Shown here: in pieces, positions 21,808 through 30,575 of the stretch
How the letters are laid out: every line of letters starts with the position of its first letter
Position numbering within the stretch: the first letter of the stretch is position 1
Assembly (NCBI RefSeq): GCF_001856665.1
Contig: NZ_CP017781.1
Coordinates: 1,893,501-1,957,500, forward strand
Direction of reading: 5' to 3'
DNA from: Rhodobacter xanthinilyticus
Lineage (GTDB): Bacteria > Pseudomonadota > Alphaproteobacteria > Rhodobacterales > Rhodobacteraceae
DNA: 64,000 nt
The notes under the pieces: generated by a model
Database searches by the model: none
What the model was told of the DNA's origin: nothing
Seen by the model: only the letters and a program-made list of their open reading frames with translations
Translations under genes and position numbers: made by a program

Positions 21808-22814
21808 TGGATTTCCTCAACGCGCTTGTCGCGATACTCAATTATGTCGTGGTCCCCGCCTCGGCCTATGGCGCCCAGCTCGCGCTCGGCGCGCTTGGCG
21901 TGACGCTGATCTACGGGATCTTGCGGTTCTCGAACTTCGCCCATGGCGACACGATGGCCTTTGGCACCGCGATCACGATCATCGTCACCTGGGGGCTGCA
22001 ATCGCTGGGGGTGAGCTTCGGCCCGCTGCCCACTGCGCTGATCGCCCTGCCCTTCGGCATCGCGGCGACGGCGGCGCTCGTTCTCGCCACCGACCGGATG
22101 GTCTATGCCTATTACCGCAAGGTGCGCGCGGCGCCGGTGATCCTGGTGATGGTCTCGGTGGGCGTGATGTTTGTGATGAACGGCGTCACCCGCTTCCTGA
22201 TCGGCGTCGATGAGATCCGCTTTGCCGATGGCGCGCGGTTTGCGATCTCGGCGGCCGAGTTCAAGGCTGCGACCGGGCTCGCCGAACCCCTCGCGATCCG
22301 CTCGACCCAGCTTCTCACGCTCGCGATCGCGGCGCTGGTGGTCTGGGCGCTTTTCTGGTTCCTCAACCACACCCGCACCGGCAAATCGATGCGCGCCTTC
22401 TCCGACAACGAAGACCTCGCGCTGCTCTCTGGCATCAACCCGAACCGCGTCGTCGCGGTGACCTGGATCCTCGCGGCCGCACTCGCCACCACCGCCGGCG
22501 TGCTCTACGGGCTCGACAAAAGCTTCAAGGCTTTCAACTACTTCCAGCTCCTTCTGCCGATCTTTGCCGCCGCCATCGTGGGCGGGCTCGGCAACCCGCT
22601 CGGCGCGATCGCGGGGGGCTTCATCATCGCCTTCTCCGAGGTCGGCGTGACCTATGCCTGGAAGAAGGTGGCGACCTATCTGATCCCCGGCTTCGAGTCC
22701 GAGGGGCTGCTGCAACTGCTGTCCACCGAATATAAATTCGCGGTGAGCTTCGCGATCCTGATCATCGTGCTTCTGTTCAAACCCACCGGCATCTTCAAGG
22801 GGAAATCGGTATGA
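21807..22814 (+). CDS. Branched-chain amino acid ABC transporter permease, LivH type
   Basis: Inner-membrane permease of 335 residues with about eight hydrophobic segments. The LivH signature appears early as TLIYGILRFSNFAHGD, with the later cytoplasmic segment RAFSDNEDLALLSGINPNRVVAVTWILAAALA and the C-terminal glycine-rich AAIVGGLGNPLGAIAGG coupling region. It overlaps the small exported protein by one base and the LivM gene by four. It would form a heterodimer with the LivM-type subunit at 22811. Confidence 0.94.
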   Translation: MDFLNALVAILNYVVVPASAYGAQLALGALGVTLIYGILRFSNFAHGDTMAFGTAITIIVTWGLQSLGVSFGPLPTALIALPFGIAATAALVLATDRMVYAYYRKVRAAPVILVMVSVGVMFVMNGVTRFLIGVDEIRFADGARFAISAAEFKAATGLAEPLAIRSTQLLTLAIAALVVWALFWFLNHTRTGKSMRAFSDNEDLALLSGINPNRVVAVTWILAAALATTAGVLYGLDKSFKAFNYFQLLLPIFAAAIVGGLGNPLGAIAGGFIIAFSEVGVTYAWKKVATYLIPGFESEGLLQLLSTEYKFAVSFAILIIVLLFKPTGIFKGKSV

Positions 22815-24142
22815 GCACCCATCAACCGACCGCCGCCAAGGGCGGCAAGCTGCGCGCGCCGGCGTTTTTCGCGGTGATGGCGGTGCTGATCGTGATCGAG
22901 GGGCTCTCGACGGGCTGGAACGGCGCGCTCGGCATCCTGAACATGGGGCTGATCTCGGCGATCCTGGCGCTCGGGGTCAACATGCAATGGGGCTACGCCG
23001 GGCTCTTCAACACCGGCGTCGTGGGCTTCATCGCGCTCGGTGGCCTCGCGCCGGTGCTGGTGGCGATGCCGCCGACCGCGGGCGCGATGGCCGCGGGCGG
23101 CTGGCGGATCCTCGGCGCGCTGGTGATCGCGGGGGCAGTGCTGATCGCCGCGGTCTGGCTCAACGGGCGGCTGAAGGGCCGCGCGAAAGCCGCCGCCATG
23201 ATCGCCACCCTCGTCGCGGGCTTCTTTGTCTACCGCGCGGTGCTCGACCCGGCCGTTGACGCGGTGCAGGCGATCAACCCCTCGGCGCTGGGCTATCTCG
23301 GGGGGCTCGGCCTGCCGGTCCTGCTCGCCTGGCCGGTGGGCGCGGCACTCGCCGCCGGCGCGGCCTGGCTCGTCGGCAAGACCGCGCTCGGCCTGCGCTC
23401 CGATTACCTCGCCGTGGCGACGCTCGGCATCGGCGAGATCATCGTCGCAGTGCTGAAAAACGAGGAATGGCTCGACCGCGGCGTGTTGAACGTGAACGGC
23501 ATCCCGCGCCCCTGGCCCGTGCCCTATGAGATCGACCTGCAAAACTCGGCCGATTTCGTCGCCCGCGCCGCCAAGCTCGGCCTCGACCCGGTCACCGCCT
23601 CGACGATCTTCGTCAAGCTGCTCTACGCGGGGCTCTTCGCCACCGTGCTCGCCCTGCTCCTGATCGGCGCGCAGCTCGCGCTGAAATCGCCCTGGGGCCG
23701 GATGATGCGCGCAATCCGCGACAACGAGATCGCCGCCGCCGCGATGGGCAAGAACGTCACCCGCCGCCACCTGCAGATCTTCGTGCTCGGCGCCGCGGTG
23801 ATCGGGCTCGCCGGCGCGATGATGATCTCGCTCGACGGCCAGATGACGCCCGCCTCCTACAACCCGCTGCGCTACACCTTCCTGATCTGGGTGATGGTGA
23901 TCGTCGGCGGCTCGGGCAACAACTGGGGCTCGGTGCTCGGCGGGCTCCTGATCTGGTATCTCTGGATCAAGGCCGAGGCCTGGGGCCCCGAGATCATGGC
24001 GATGATCACCGCCCATCTGGGCGAGGGCGCCTTCAAACAACATCTGGTCGATTCCGCGGCCCATATGCGGCTGATCGTGATGGGCCTCGTGCTGATCCTC
24101 GTGCTGCGCTTCAGCCCACGCGGCCTGCTGCCCGAACGCTGA
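22811..24142 (+). CDS. Branched-chain amino acid ABC transporter permease, LivM type
   Basis: Second permease, 443 residues, longer than the usual 300-430 of the family. LGVNMQWGYAGLFNTGVVGF is the LivM motif. The coupling region is SPWGRMMRAIRDNEIAAAAMGKNV, and a C-terminal block reads VGGSGNNWGSVLGGLLIW. An insertion of about 80 hydrophobic residues (approximately 95-180) may add membrane segments. It overlaps LivH by 4 bases and is the last gene of the operon, followed by a strong terminator. Confidence 0.93.
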   Translation: MSTHQPTAAKGGKLRAPAFFAVMAVLIVIEGLSTGWNGALGILNMGLISAILALGVNMQWGYAGLFNTGVVGFIALGGLAPVLVAMPPTAGAMAAGGWRILGALVIAGAVLIAAVWLNGRLKGRAKAAAMIATLVAGFFVYRAVLDPAVDAVQAINPSALGYLGGLGLPVLLAWPVGAALAAGAAWLVGKTALGLRSDYLAVATLGIGEIIVAVLKNEEWLDRGVLNVNGIPRPWPVPYEIDLQNSADFVARAAKLGLDPVTASTIFVKLLYAGLFATVLALLLIGAQLALKSPWGRMMRAIRDNEIAAAAMGKNVTRRHLQIFVLGAAVIGLAGAMMISLDGQMTPASYNPLRYTFLIWVMVIVGGSGNNWGSVLGGLLIWYLWIKAEAWGPEIMAMITAHLGEGAFKQHLVDSAAHMRLIVMGLVLILVLRFSPRGLLPER

Positions 24143-24159
24143 TCCGAGATCAGATCCAG

Positions 24160-24184
24160 AAGGGGCCCCGCGGGGCCCCTTTTC
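24160..24184 (+). terminator. Intrinsic terminator of the ABC uptake operon
   Basis: AAGGGGCCCC/GGGGCCCCTT is a near-perfect palindrome followed by TTTTC, 18 bases after the permease stop codon. Confidence 0.85.
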
Positions 24185-24198
24185 ACACCTGCCCCCCC

Positions 24199-24245
24199 TT
24201 TCATCTTGCCCAAAATATCCCGGGGTCCGGGGCAGAGCCCCGGCT
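24199..24245 (+). repeat. Single copy of the intergenic palindromic element (copy B)
   Basis: TTTCATCTTGCCCAAAATAT followed by CCCGGGG, then a small GC hairpin CCGGGGCAGAGCCCCGG. It is an unpaired (half) copy of the family, between the uptake operon terminator and guaA. Confidence 0.8.
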
Positions 24246-24313
24246 TGCCCTCCCCCCCGCTCTCCCCCCAGCAAACCCTTGCTTTCCGCCCCAACCCCGC
24301 CTATTCCCTCGCC

Positions 24314-25873
24314 ATGACCCAGCATCAACGCCTCCTCATCATCGACTTCGGCTCCCAGGTCACGCAGCTCATCGCGCGTCGCCTGCGCGAATTGAACGTC
24401 TACTGCGAAATCCACCCCTATCAGAACGTCACCGACACGTTCCTGCGCGATTTCGCCCCCCAAGCGATCATCTTCTCGGGCGGCCCGGATTCGGTGACCC
24501 GTGAAGGCTCCCCCCGCCCGCCGCGCGCCGCCTATGAGCTCGGCGTGCCGGTCCTCGGCATCTGCTATGGCCAGCAGGTGATGATGCAAGACCTCGGCGG
24601 CCTCGTCGAAGCCGGCCAAAGCCACACCGCCGAATTCGGCCGCGCCTATGTGACGCCCACCGAGAAGAGCCTCTCGATCCTCGAGGGCTGGTTCACCGAG
24701 GGCCGCGAACAGGTCTGGATGTCGCACGGCGACCACGTCTCGCGCCTCGCCCCGGGCTTCGAGGTCTTCGGCACCTCGCCCGGCGCCCCCTTCGCGATCA
24801 CCGCCGATCTCAGCCGCAATTTCTACGCCGTGCAATTCCACCCCGAGGTGCACCACACCCCGAACGGCGCGAAACTCTACGAGAATTTCATCCGCCTCGC
24901 GGGCTTCACCGGCGATTGGACGATGGCGGGCTACCGCCAACAGGCGATCGAACAGATCCGCGCCCAGGTCGGCAAATCCCACGTCATCTGCGGCCTCTCG
25001 GGCGGCGTCGACAGCTCGGTCACCGCGATCCTGCTGCACGAGGCGATCGGCGATCAGCTCACCTGCGTCTTCGTCGACCACGGCCTGCTGCGGCTGGGCG
25101 AGGCCGAACAGGTCGTCGCCATGTTCCGCGACAATTACAACATCAAGCTGATCGCGGCCGATGAGAGCGATCTCTTCCTCGGCGCGCTCGAAGGCGTCTC
25201 CGACCCCGAGGTCAAGCGCAAGACGATCGGCCGGCTCTTCATCGACGTGTTTCAGAAATACGCCAATGAAATCGAGGATGCCGAATTCCTCGCCCAGGGC
25301 ACGCTCTACCCCGATGTCATTGAATCGGTGAGCTTCTCCGGCGGCCCCTCGGTCACGATCAAATCGCACCACAATGTCGGCGGCCTGCCCGAGAAAATGG
25401 GCCTCAAGCTCGTCGAACCGCTGCGCGAGCTCTTCAAGGACGAGGTCCGCGCGCTTGGCCGCGAACTCGGCCTGCCCGAGAGCTTCATCGGCCGCCACCC
25501 CTTCCCGGGGCCGGGCCTCGCGATCCGCTGCCCGGGCGAGATCACCCGCGAAAAGCTCGAGATCCTGCGCAAGGCGGACGCCGTCTATATCGACCAGATC
25601 CGAAAACACGGGCTCTATGACGAAATCTGGCAAGCCTTCGTCGCGATCCTGCCGGTGAAGACCGTGGGCGTGATGGGCGACGGGCGGACCTATGATTACG
25701 CCTGCGCGCTGCGCGCGGTGACCTCGGTCGACGGCATGACCGCGGATTACTACCCCTTCACGCATGAGTTCCTCGGCGAGACCGCCACCCGGATCATCAA
25801 TGAGGTGAAAGGCATCAACCGCGTCACCTATGACATCACCTCGAAGCCCCCGGGCACGATCGAGTGGGAATGA
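24314..25873 (+). CDS. guaA: GMP synthase (glutamine-hydrolysing)
   Basis: Aminates XMP to GMP using glutamine and ATP. The protein has 519 residues. Class I glutamine amidotransferase domain (1-195): nucleophile Cys84 in GICYGQQ, and catalytic His/Glu in FHPEVHHT. The ATP-pyrophosphatase PP-loop GLSGGVDSS is near residue 227. The C-terminal dimerisation domain ends with [15 protein letters not shown], the family's standard terminus. The ATG at 24314 ([15 protein letters not shown]) matches homologues; the upstream in-frame codons run through the repeat element. A terminator follows the stop. Confidence 0.97.
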   Translation: MTQHQRLLIIDFGSQVTQLIARRLRELNVYCEIHPYQNVTDTFLRDFAPQAIIFSGGPDSVTREGSPRPPRAAYELGVPVLGICYGQQVMMQDLGGLVEAGQSHTAEFGRAYVTPTEKSLSILEGWFTEGREQVWMSHGDHVSRLAPGFEVFGTSPGAPFAITADLSRNFYAVQFHPEVHHTPNGAKLYENFIRLAGFTGDWTMAGYRQQAIEQIRAQVGKSHVICGLSGGVDSSVTAILLHEAIGDQLTCVFVDHGLLRLGEAEQVVAMFRDNYNIKLIAADESDLFLGALEGVSDPEVKRKTIGRLFIDVFQKYANEIEDAEFLAQGTLYPDVIESVSFSGGPSVTIKSHHNVGGLPEKMGLKLVEPLRELFKDEVRALGRELGLPESFIGRHPFPGPGLAIRCPGEITREKLEILRKADAVYIDQIRKHGLYDEIWQAFVAILPVKTVGVMGDGRTYDYACALRAVTSVDGMTADYYPFTHEFLGETATRIINEVKGINRVTYDITSKPPGTIEWE

Positions 25874-25880
25874 TCCCTTG

Positions 25881-25907
25881 AAAACGGCGCCCTCGCGGCG
25901 CCGTTTT
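25881..25907 (+). terminator. Intrinsic terminator of guaA
   Basis: Perfect 11-bp stem AAAACGGCGCC/GGCGCCGTTTT, loop CTCGC, ending in a T-run, 8 bases after the guaA stop. Confidence 0.92.
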
Positions 25908-25978
25908 TCTTGCCGCACCCCTCGCGCCGCGCTATGCCCGGCGAGAGAAAGGCGCGGCCCCGCCCCCGGGAGGAGCGC

Positions 25979-26740
25979 ATGACACTGACCCGTTTGACCG
26001 GCCGCCTGATCTGCGCAAGCGAGGCCGAACGCCGTCTGGTTCTGACCGAACTGCCGCTCCATATCCGCGCCACCGTCCGCGAGCCGGGCTGCCTGAGCTT
26101 CAATATCGCCCAAAGCGCCGATCCGATGGTCTGGCAGGTCGACGAGATCTTCGCCTCGAAAGCCGCCCTCGCCGCCCATCAGACCCGCGCCGCCGCAAGC
26201 CGCTGGGGCGCCGCCACCCAAGGCCTCCGGCGCGACTATACGATCCGCGCAATCCGCCCCGAGATCGCCCCCGAAACCGCCGAGGATGCCCGCGCGATCT
26301 ACCTGCTCACCCGCGCCGCCTTCGACGCCCCCGAAGAGGCCGAGCTGATCGACGCGCTGCGCGAAGCCGGCGATCTGGCGCTCTCGCTCACCGCGCGGGC
26401 GGGCCGCGCCTTCCTCGGCCATGCCGCCTTTTCGCCAATGACCGGGCCGATCCGCGCCTGGGCGCTGGCACCCGTCTCGGTGCGCGCCGCCGCCCGCGGC
26501 CAGGGCATCGCGGCAGCGCTGATCCAGGACGGCATCGCCATCGCCCGCGCGCGCGGGATCGAGGCGCTCTTCGTGCTGGGCGATCCGGCCTATTACGCCC
26601 GCTTCGGCTTTGCCGCCGCGCCCGCACGCGCCTATCCGAGCCCCTATGCGGGCGCGCATTTCCAGATGCTGAACTTGAGTGGTAAACCTCTCGCGACCGG
26701 GCCCGTCACCCATGCCCCCGCCTTCGCGGCGCTGGGCTGA
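25979..26740 (+). CDS. ABM domain-GNAT acetyltransferase fusion protein
   Basis: A 253-residue two-domain protein. Residues 1 to about 90 look like an antibiotic-biosynthesis-monooxygenase (ABM) ferredoxin-like domain: LPLHIRATVREPGCLSF, then WQVDEIFASKAALAAHQT. Residues about 95-253 are a GNAT acetyltransferase of the YhbS type: acetyl-CoA motif VRAAARGQGIAAALI, then EALFVLGDPAYYARFGF. The ATG at 25979 follows GGGAGGAG. Neither the substrate nor the purpose of the fusion can be read from sequence. It stands alone between guaA and convergent aroB. Confidence 0.82.
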   Translation: MTLTRLTGRLICASEAERRLVLTELPLHIRATVREPGCLSFNIAQSADPMVWQVDEIFASKAALAAHQTRAAASRWGAATQGLRRDYTIRAIRPEIAPETAEDARAIYLLTRAAFDAPEEAELIDALREAGDLALSLTARAGRAFLGHAAFSPMTGPIRAWALAPVSVRAAARGQGIAAALIQDGIAIARARGIEALFVLGDPAYYARFGFAAAPARAYPSPYAGAHFQMLNLSGKPLATGPVTHAPAFAALG

Positions 26741-26744
26741 GCGC

Positions 26745-26903
26745 GGAGGGGGCGCTGCCCCCGCGGCTTCGCCGCCCCCCGGGATATTTAGGGCAAGATG
26801 AAATGGGTAAGGAGCGCCTCCCAACCCTTTCATCTTGCTTGAAATATCCTCGGGGGTGAAGGCCGGGCGGAGCCCGGACGAGGGGGCGGAAAGCCCCCTG
26901 CGC
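26745..26903. repeat. Paired inverted intergenic palindromic element (copy C)
   Basis: Left arm (26777-26803) reads CCCCGGGATATTTAGGGCAA then GATGAAA; the right arm (26828-26855) is its inverted copy with few mismatches. The 24-base loop between them contains its own small palindrome, GGAGCGCCTCC. Outer GC arms GGGGGCGCTGCCCCC and GGGGGCGGAAAGCCCCC flank it. It fills the junction between the convergent ABM-GNAT gene and aroB. Confidence 0.85.
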
Positions 26904-26906
26904 CGG

Positions 26907-28019
26907 TCAGACCCGGCGCGCCGCCAGGGCCTCCTCGAGGAGCGTCTTGAGCACATCGCGCGGCACATCGGCCGTCACGAAAGCCTCGCCGATGCCGCGC
27001 GCGAGGATGAAGCGCATCTTGCCGTCGAGCACTTTCTTGTCCTGCGCCATCAGCGCGATCAGCCCCTCGGCGTCGGGCAATTCCCCTTCGATATCAGAGA
27101 GATCGACCTTCATCTTCATGTCGCGCAGATGGGCGCGCACGCGCGAGGGCGCCTCTTGCGAGCACAGCCCCAGCCGCTGGCTGAGCTCGAAGGCCAAGGC
27201 GCAGCCGATCGCCACCCCCTCGCCATGCAGGAGCCGGTCGGAATAGCCCGTCGCCGATTCGAGCGCATGGCAGAAGGTATGGCCGAGGTTCAAAAGCGCG
27301 CGGTCGCCCTCCTCGGTCTCGTCGCGCGCCACGATCTCGGCCTTCATCTCGACCGAGCGGCGCACCGCCGCGAGCCGCGCCGCGCGGTCGCCCGCGGCCA
27401 GTTTCGGGCCCATCTCCTCAAGCCAGTCGAAGAATTTCGCATCCCCCAGAAGCCCGTATTTCACCACCTCGCCATAGCCCGCGAGGAAATCGCGCGCGGT
27501 CAGCGTGCCCAGCACATCGATATCGGCGAGCACGAGGCTCGGCTGGTGAAACGCGCCGATCAGGTTCTTGCCGGCCGCGACATTGATCCCGGTCTTGCCG
27601 CCGACCGAGCTGTCGACCTGCGCCAGAAGCGAGGTCGGGACCTGCACAAACCGCACGCCGCGGCGCAGGACGGCCGCCGCAAAGCCCACCAGATCGCCGA
27701 TCACCCCGCCGCCGAAGGCCACCACGATATCCTTGCGCTCGACCTTCTCGGCGAGCAGCCATTCGCAGACCCGCTCGAACTGCGCCCAGCATTTCGTGGC
27801 CTCGCCCGCCGGGAGCGTGAGCGACACCATCTCGACATCGCCAAGCCCCGCCCGCAGCGCCTCCAGATGCAGCGCGCCGACGTTCTCGTCGGTCACCACC
27901 GCCACCCGCTTGCGGCGCAACAGCGGCGCGATCTCGGCGCCCGCCCGCGCGATCAGCCCCTCGCCGATCCGCACCTCATAGGCCCGTTCGCCGAGCTCCA
28001 CCCGCACCGTTTCGCGCAT
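26907..28019 (-). CDS. aroB: 3-dehydroquinate synthase
   Basis: Converts DAHP to 3-dehydroquinate, the second shikimate step, using NAD and a divalent metal. The 370-residue length is typical. NAD-binding GGGVIGDLVGFAAAVLRRG, substrate-site PTSLLAQVDSSVGGKTGIN, and metal ligands in the GHTFCHALE and HGEGVAIG segments are present. The start ATG at 28019 follows GGAGGGTTGAG and lies one base after the aroK stop, so aroK-aroB form an operon, a common arrangement. The first enzyme of the same pathway is at 15724 in this window. Confidence 0.96.
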   Translation of the reverse strand: MRETVRVELGERAYEVRIGEGLIARAGAEIAPLLRRKRVAVVTDENVGALHLEALRAGLGDVEMVSLTLPAGEATKCWAQFERVCEWLLAEKVERKDIVVAFGGGVIGDLVGFAAAVLRRGVRFVQVPTSLLAQVDSSVGGKTGINVAAGKNLIGAFHQPSLVLADIDVLGTLTARDFLAGYGEVVKYGLLGDAKFFDWLEEMGPKLAAGDRAARLAAVRRSVEMKAEIVARDETEEGDRALLNLGHTFCHALESATGYSDRLLHGEGVAIGCALAFELSQRLGLCSQEAPSRVRAHLRDMKMKVDLSDIEGELPDAEGLIALMAQDKKVLDGKMRFILARGIGEAFVTADVPRDVLKTLLEEALAARRV

Positions 28020-28020
28020 C

Positions 28021-28593
28021 TCAACCCTCCCCAAACAGCCCCGGCTGCTCCGCCAGCGCCTGCGCGACCTTGCGCGCCATCTCCTCGATCGACAGCCCCG
28101 GCTCCGCGCCCACCGCCACCTGCGCCAGCGCATAGACCGGCTCGCGCGCCGCGAGCAAGCCCTTGAGCGTCTCATAGGGGTTGTCGGTGCGCAAAAGCGG
28201 CCGCGTGGTCTTGTGGCGCACCCGGTTCCACAAGAGCTCCAGATCGGCCTGCAACCAGACCGACACCCCCATCCGCCCGATCATCTCGCGGTTATGCGCG
28301 CTCAAGAAGGCGCCGCCCCCCGTCGAGACCACCGCCGGCGGCCCCGAGAGCAGCCGCTCGAGAACCTCCGATTCGCGCGCGCGGAAGAACGGCTCGCCAT
28401 CGCGGGCGAAGATCTCCGCCACCGACATCTGCGCGGCCTTCACGATCTCCTCGTCGCTGTCGAGAAACGGCACGCCCAAGAGCCGCGCGAGCGCGGTGCC
28501 CACCGCGGTCTTGCCCGAGCCCATCATCCCCACCAGAACGATCGTCTTGCGCAGCGGCGCCCTCGCGGGCGGGGTTTGCGGGCTGTCGGTCAT
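28021..28593 (-). CDS. aroK: Shikimate kinase
   Basis: Phosphorylates shikimate at the 3-OH with ATP. The protein has 190 residues. P-loop GMMGSGKT is at 22-29. The shikimate-binding DSDEEI and RARESEVLERL segments follow, then VVSTGGGAFL and the lid arginine region HKTTRPLLRTDNP. The ATG at 28593 follows GGAGG; an in-frame TTG 14 codons upstream is unsupported. It is the first gene of the aroK-aroB operon and is divergent from the small gene at 28814. Confidence 0.95.
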   Translation of the reverse strand: MTDSPQTPPARAPLRKTIVLVGMMGSGKTAVGTALARLLGVPFLDSDEEIVKAAQMSVAEIFARDGEPFFRARESEVLERLLSGPPAVVSTGGGAFLSAHNREMIGRMGVSVWLQADLELLWNRVRHKTTRPLLRTDNPYETLKGLLAAREPVYALAQVAVGAEPGLSIEEMARKVAQALAEQPGLFGEG

Positions 28594-28813
28594 CGGGCCT
28601 CCCTCGCGCGGGCCCTTCGGCGGGGCCTTGCGCAAACGTGATCATTTTCCCCCTGAATGGCGTGAACTTCCGCCAATTGCCATATATAATTCCGCCCGAG
28701 GCAGTTTTCGGGGCTTGCTCCCGGGGCAAATCGGCGCCATGCGGCACTCAGGCGGCAGGGCTCCGCAGGACAGGACGCGCAAGAGCGCGCACAGGCGAAG
28801 CGAAAGGCAACTC

Positions 28814-28960
28814 ATGGGGCGAATTCTTCAGGCGATCGTGGTCTTGGTGATTTTGGCGGCGCTTGCGGTGGTGGGCTATGCCTATCTGGGCGACATGGCG
28901 CCGGTGCAGGCCCCCGCGGTGCAGGAAATCACCCTTCCGGGGGCGCCGAGTGGGACCTGA
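28814..28960 (+). CDS. Small single-span membrane protein, 48 aa
   Basis: MGRILQAIVVLVILAALAVV forms one hydrophobic helix, followed by GYAYLGDMAPVQAP and a polar C-terminus ending GAPSGT. It is probably an inner-membrane anchor with a short periplasmic tail. Its last 11 bases overlap the start of the exported protein at 28950 in another frame, which argues for translational coupling and for it being a real gene. Function unknown. No convincing ribosome site is visible (AAGGCAACTC precedes the ATG). Confidence 0.65.
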   Translation: MGRILQAIVVLVILAALAVVGYAYLGDMAPVQAPAVQEITLPGAPSGT

Positions 28961-30575
28961 GCGGCACGCGCTCCCCTTTCTGATCTGCGCGGCGCTGGCC
29001 GCGAGCCCCGGGGCAGAGGCCCGGGCCGAGGGCGCTTCTGCCCAGAAATCCGCGCCGATGTCGGCGATCGACTGGCTCTCGCGCTCGGTCGTCACGCCCG
29101 CGGCGATGGCGCCCGGCGCCCTGCCCGGCAGCCATGCGACGCCGGCCCCCGGCCACGGCGCGCGCGCGGGCGAGCCCCCCGTCTCGGGCGGGGTGAGCCT
29201 CGAGGATGTCTCGGTGGCCTCGCTCGACACCCCCTCCGCCAATGCGCTTGGCCTTTTGCCGACCGCGCGCACCGGCCTGCCGCCCGATCTGTGGGGCACC
29301 ACGCCCGAGGCCGATCTCGCCGCCGCGCTGCACAAGGAGCGGCTCGATACGCTGCCGGCGGTGCAATCCTTCCTGATCGAGCTGCTTCTGGCCGAGCTGC
29401 GCCCGCCGGTCACGCCCGCGCCCGAGGGGCGCAATGTGCTCTTCCTTGCGCGGATCGACCGGCTGCTCGATATCGGCGCGCTCGAGCCCGCGCTTGCCAT
29501 GCTCGAGGCCGCCGACACCACCGACCCGGAGATTTTCCGCCGCCATTTCGATACCGCGCTGCTGCTCGGGCAGGAGGATGAGGCCTGCAAGGTGATGGAG
29601 GAGACGCCCGCGCTCGCGCCCTCCTACCCCGCGCGGATCTTCTGCCTCGCGCGGCGCGGCGATTGGCAGGCGGCGGCGCTGACCTTCGACACCGGCGCCA
29701 CGCTTGGCCAGATCGAGCCCGATCTCGAGCCGCTGCTGGCGCGCTTTCTCGACCCCGAGCTTGCCGAGGGCGCCGAGGATCTGCCGCCGCCCGCGCGCCC
29801 CTCGCCGCTTGTCTTCCGGATGATGGAGGCGATCGGCCAGCCGCTGCCGACCGGGCCGCTGCCGGTCGCCTTCGCGCAATCCGATCTGCGCTCGAACACC
29901 GGCTGGAAGGCGCAGATCGAGGCGGCCGAGCGGCTGACGCGGATGGGCGCGCTCGACCCGAACCAGCTTCTGGGCCTTTATACCCAGCAAAGGGCCGCGG
30001 CCTCGGGCGGGGTCTGGGACCGGGTCTCGCTCGTCTCCGATCTCGATGCGGCGCTTGGCGCGGGGCGGGCGGCGCGGGTGGCGCAGCTTTTGCCCGCGAC
30101 CTTCGATGCGATGCAGGCCCAGGAGCTCGAACCCGCGCTCGCCGAGCTTTACGGGGCGCGCGTGGCGGCGCTCGGCCTGCCCTATGAGCCAGGCGCGCTG
30201 GCCTTCCGGCTCGGGCTCTTGTCCGAGGAGTTCGAGGCGGTGGCCGCCGCGCGCACGCCCGCCGATCTCGACGAGCGGCTCCTGATCGGGCTGGCGCGCG
30301 GCGCCACCGCCGGCGTGCCCGCGCAGGACCAGCTCGGGCTGGTGCTCAAACAGGTCTTCGACGCGCCCCCCGCGGCGGTGCCCGCGCCCTATCAGGCGCT
30401 CCTGCCCGGCCAGCTCGGCCTCGCCCTGCTCAGCGCGATCGACGATGTGACCGAGGGCGCGAAGGGCGATTACCCCCGCGTTGTCAATGGCTTGAACCTC
30501 CTGCGCTATACCGGGCTCGAGACGCTTGCCCGCCGCGCCGCGCTTGAGCTTGTGATCCTCGAGCGCAACGGATGA
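28950..30575 (+). CDS. Exported helical-repeat-like protein of unknown function
   Basis: A 541-residue protein starting at GTG 28950, which overlaps the previous gene by 11 bases. A signal peptide (MGPERHALPFLICAALAASP, cleavage near AEARA) is followed by a proline/alanine-rich linker. A long alpha-helical, leucine/alanine-rich region then recalls TPR/Sel1-like solenoids (for example ALEPALAMLEAADTTDPEIF), though no canonical repeat can be aligned by eye. It overlaps xerD by 4 bases. Likely periplasmic and perhaps a scaffold. The conserved linkage to xerD suggests envelope or division functions, but that is inference. Confidence 0.72.
   Translation: MGPERHALPFLICAALAASPGAEARAEGASAQKSAPMSAIDWLSRSVVTPAAMAPGALPGSHATPAPGHGARAGEPPVSGGVSLEDVSVASLDTPSANALGLLPTARTGLPPDLWGTTPEADLAAALHKERLDTLPAVQSFLIELLLAELRPPVTPAPEGRNVLFLARIDRLLDIGALEPALAMLEAADTTDPEIFRRHFDTALLLGQEDEACKVMEETPALAPSYPARIFCLARRGDWQAAALTFDTGATLGQIEPDLEPLLARFLDPELAEGAEDLPPPARPSPLVFRMMEAIGQPLPTGPLPVAFAQSDLRSNTGWKAQIEAAERLTRMGALDPNQLLGLYTQQRAAASGGVWDRVSLVSDLDAALGAGRAARVAQLLPATFDAMQAQELEPALAELYGARVAALGLPYEPGALAFRLGLLSEEFEAVAAARTPADLDERLLIGLARGATAGVPAQDQLGLVLKQVFDAPPAAVPAPYQALLPGQLGLALLSAIDDVTEGAKGDYPRVVNGLNLLRYTGLETLARRAALELVILERNG

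Noticed and set aside
22676-26968. A 1430-codon open frame on the minus strand across livM, guaA and the ABM-GNAT gene
   Set aside because: Composition is Arg/Gly/Asp/His-rich with no recognisable domain, and it lies opposite well-identified genes and crosses two terminators. It is a high-GC antisense artefact.
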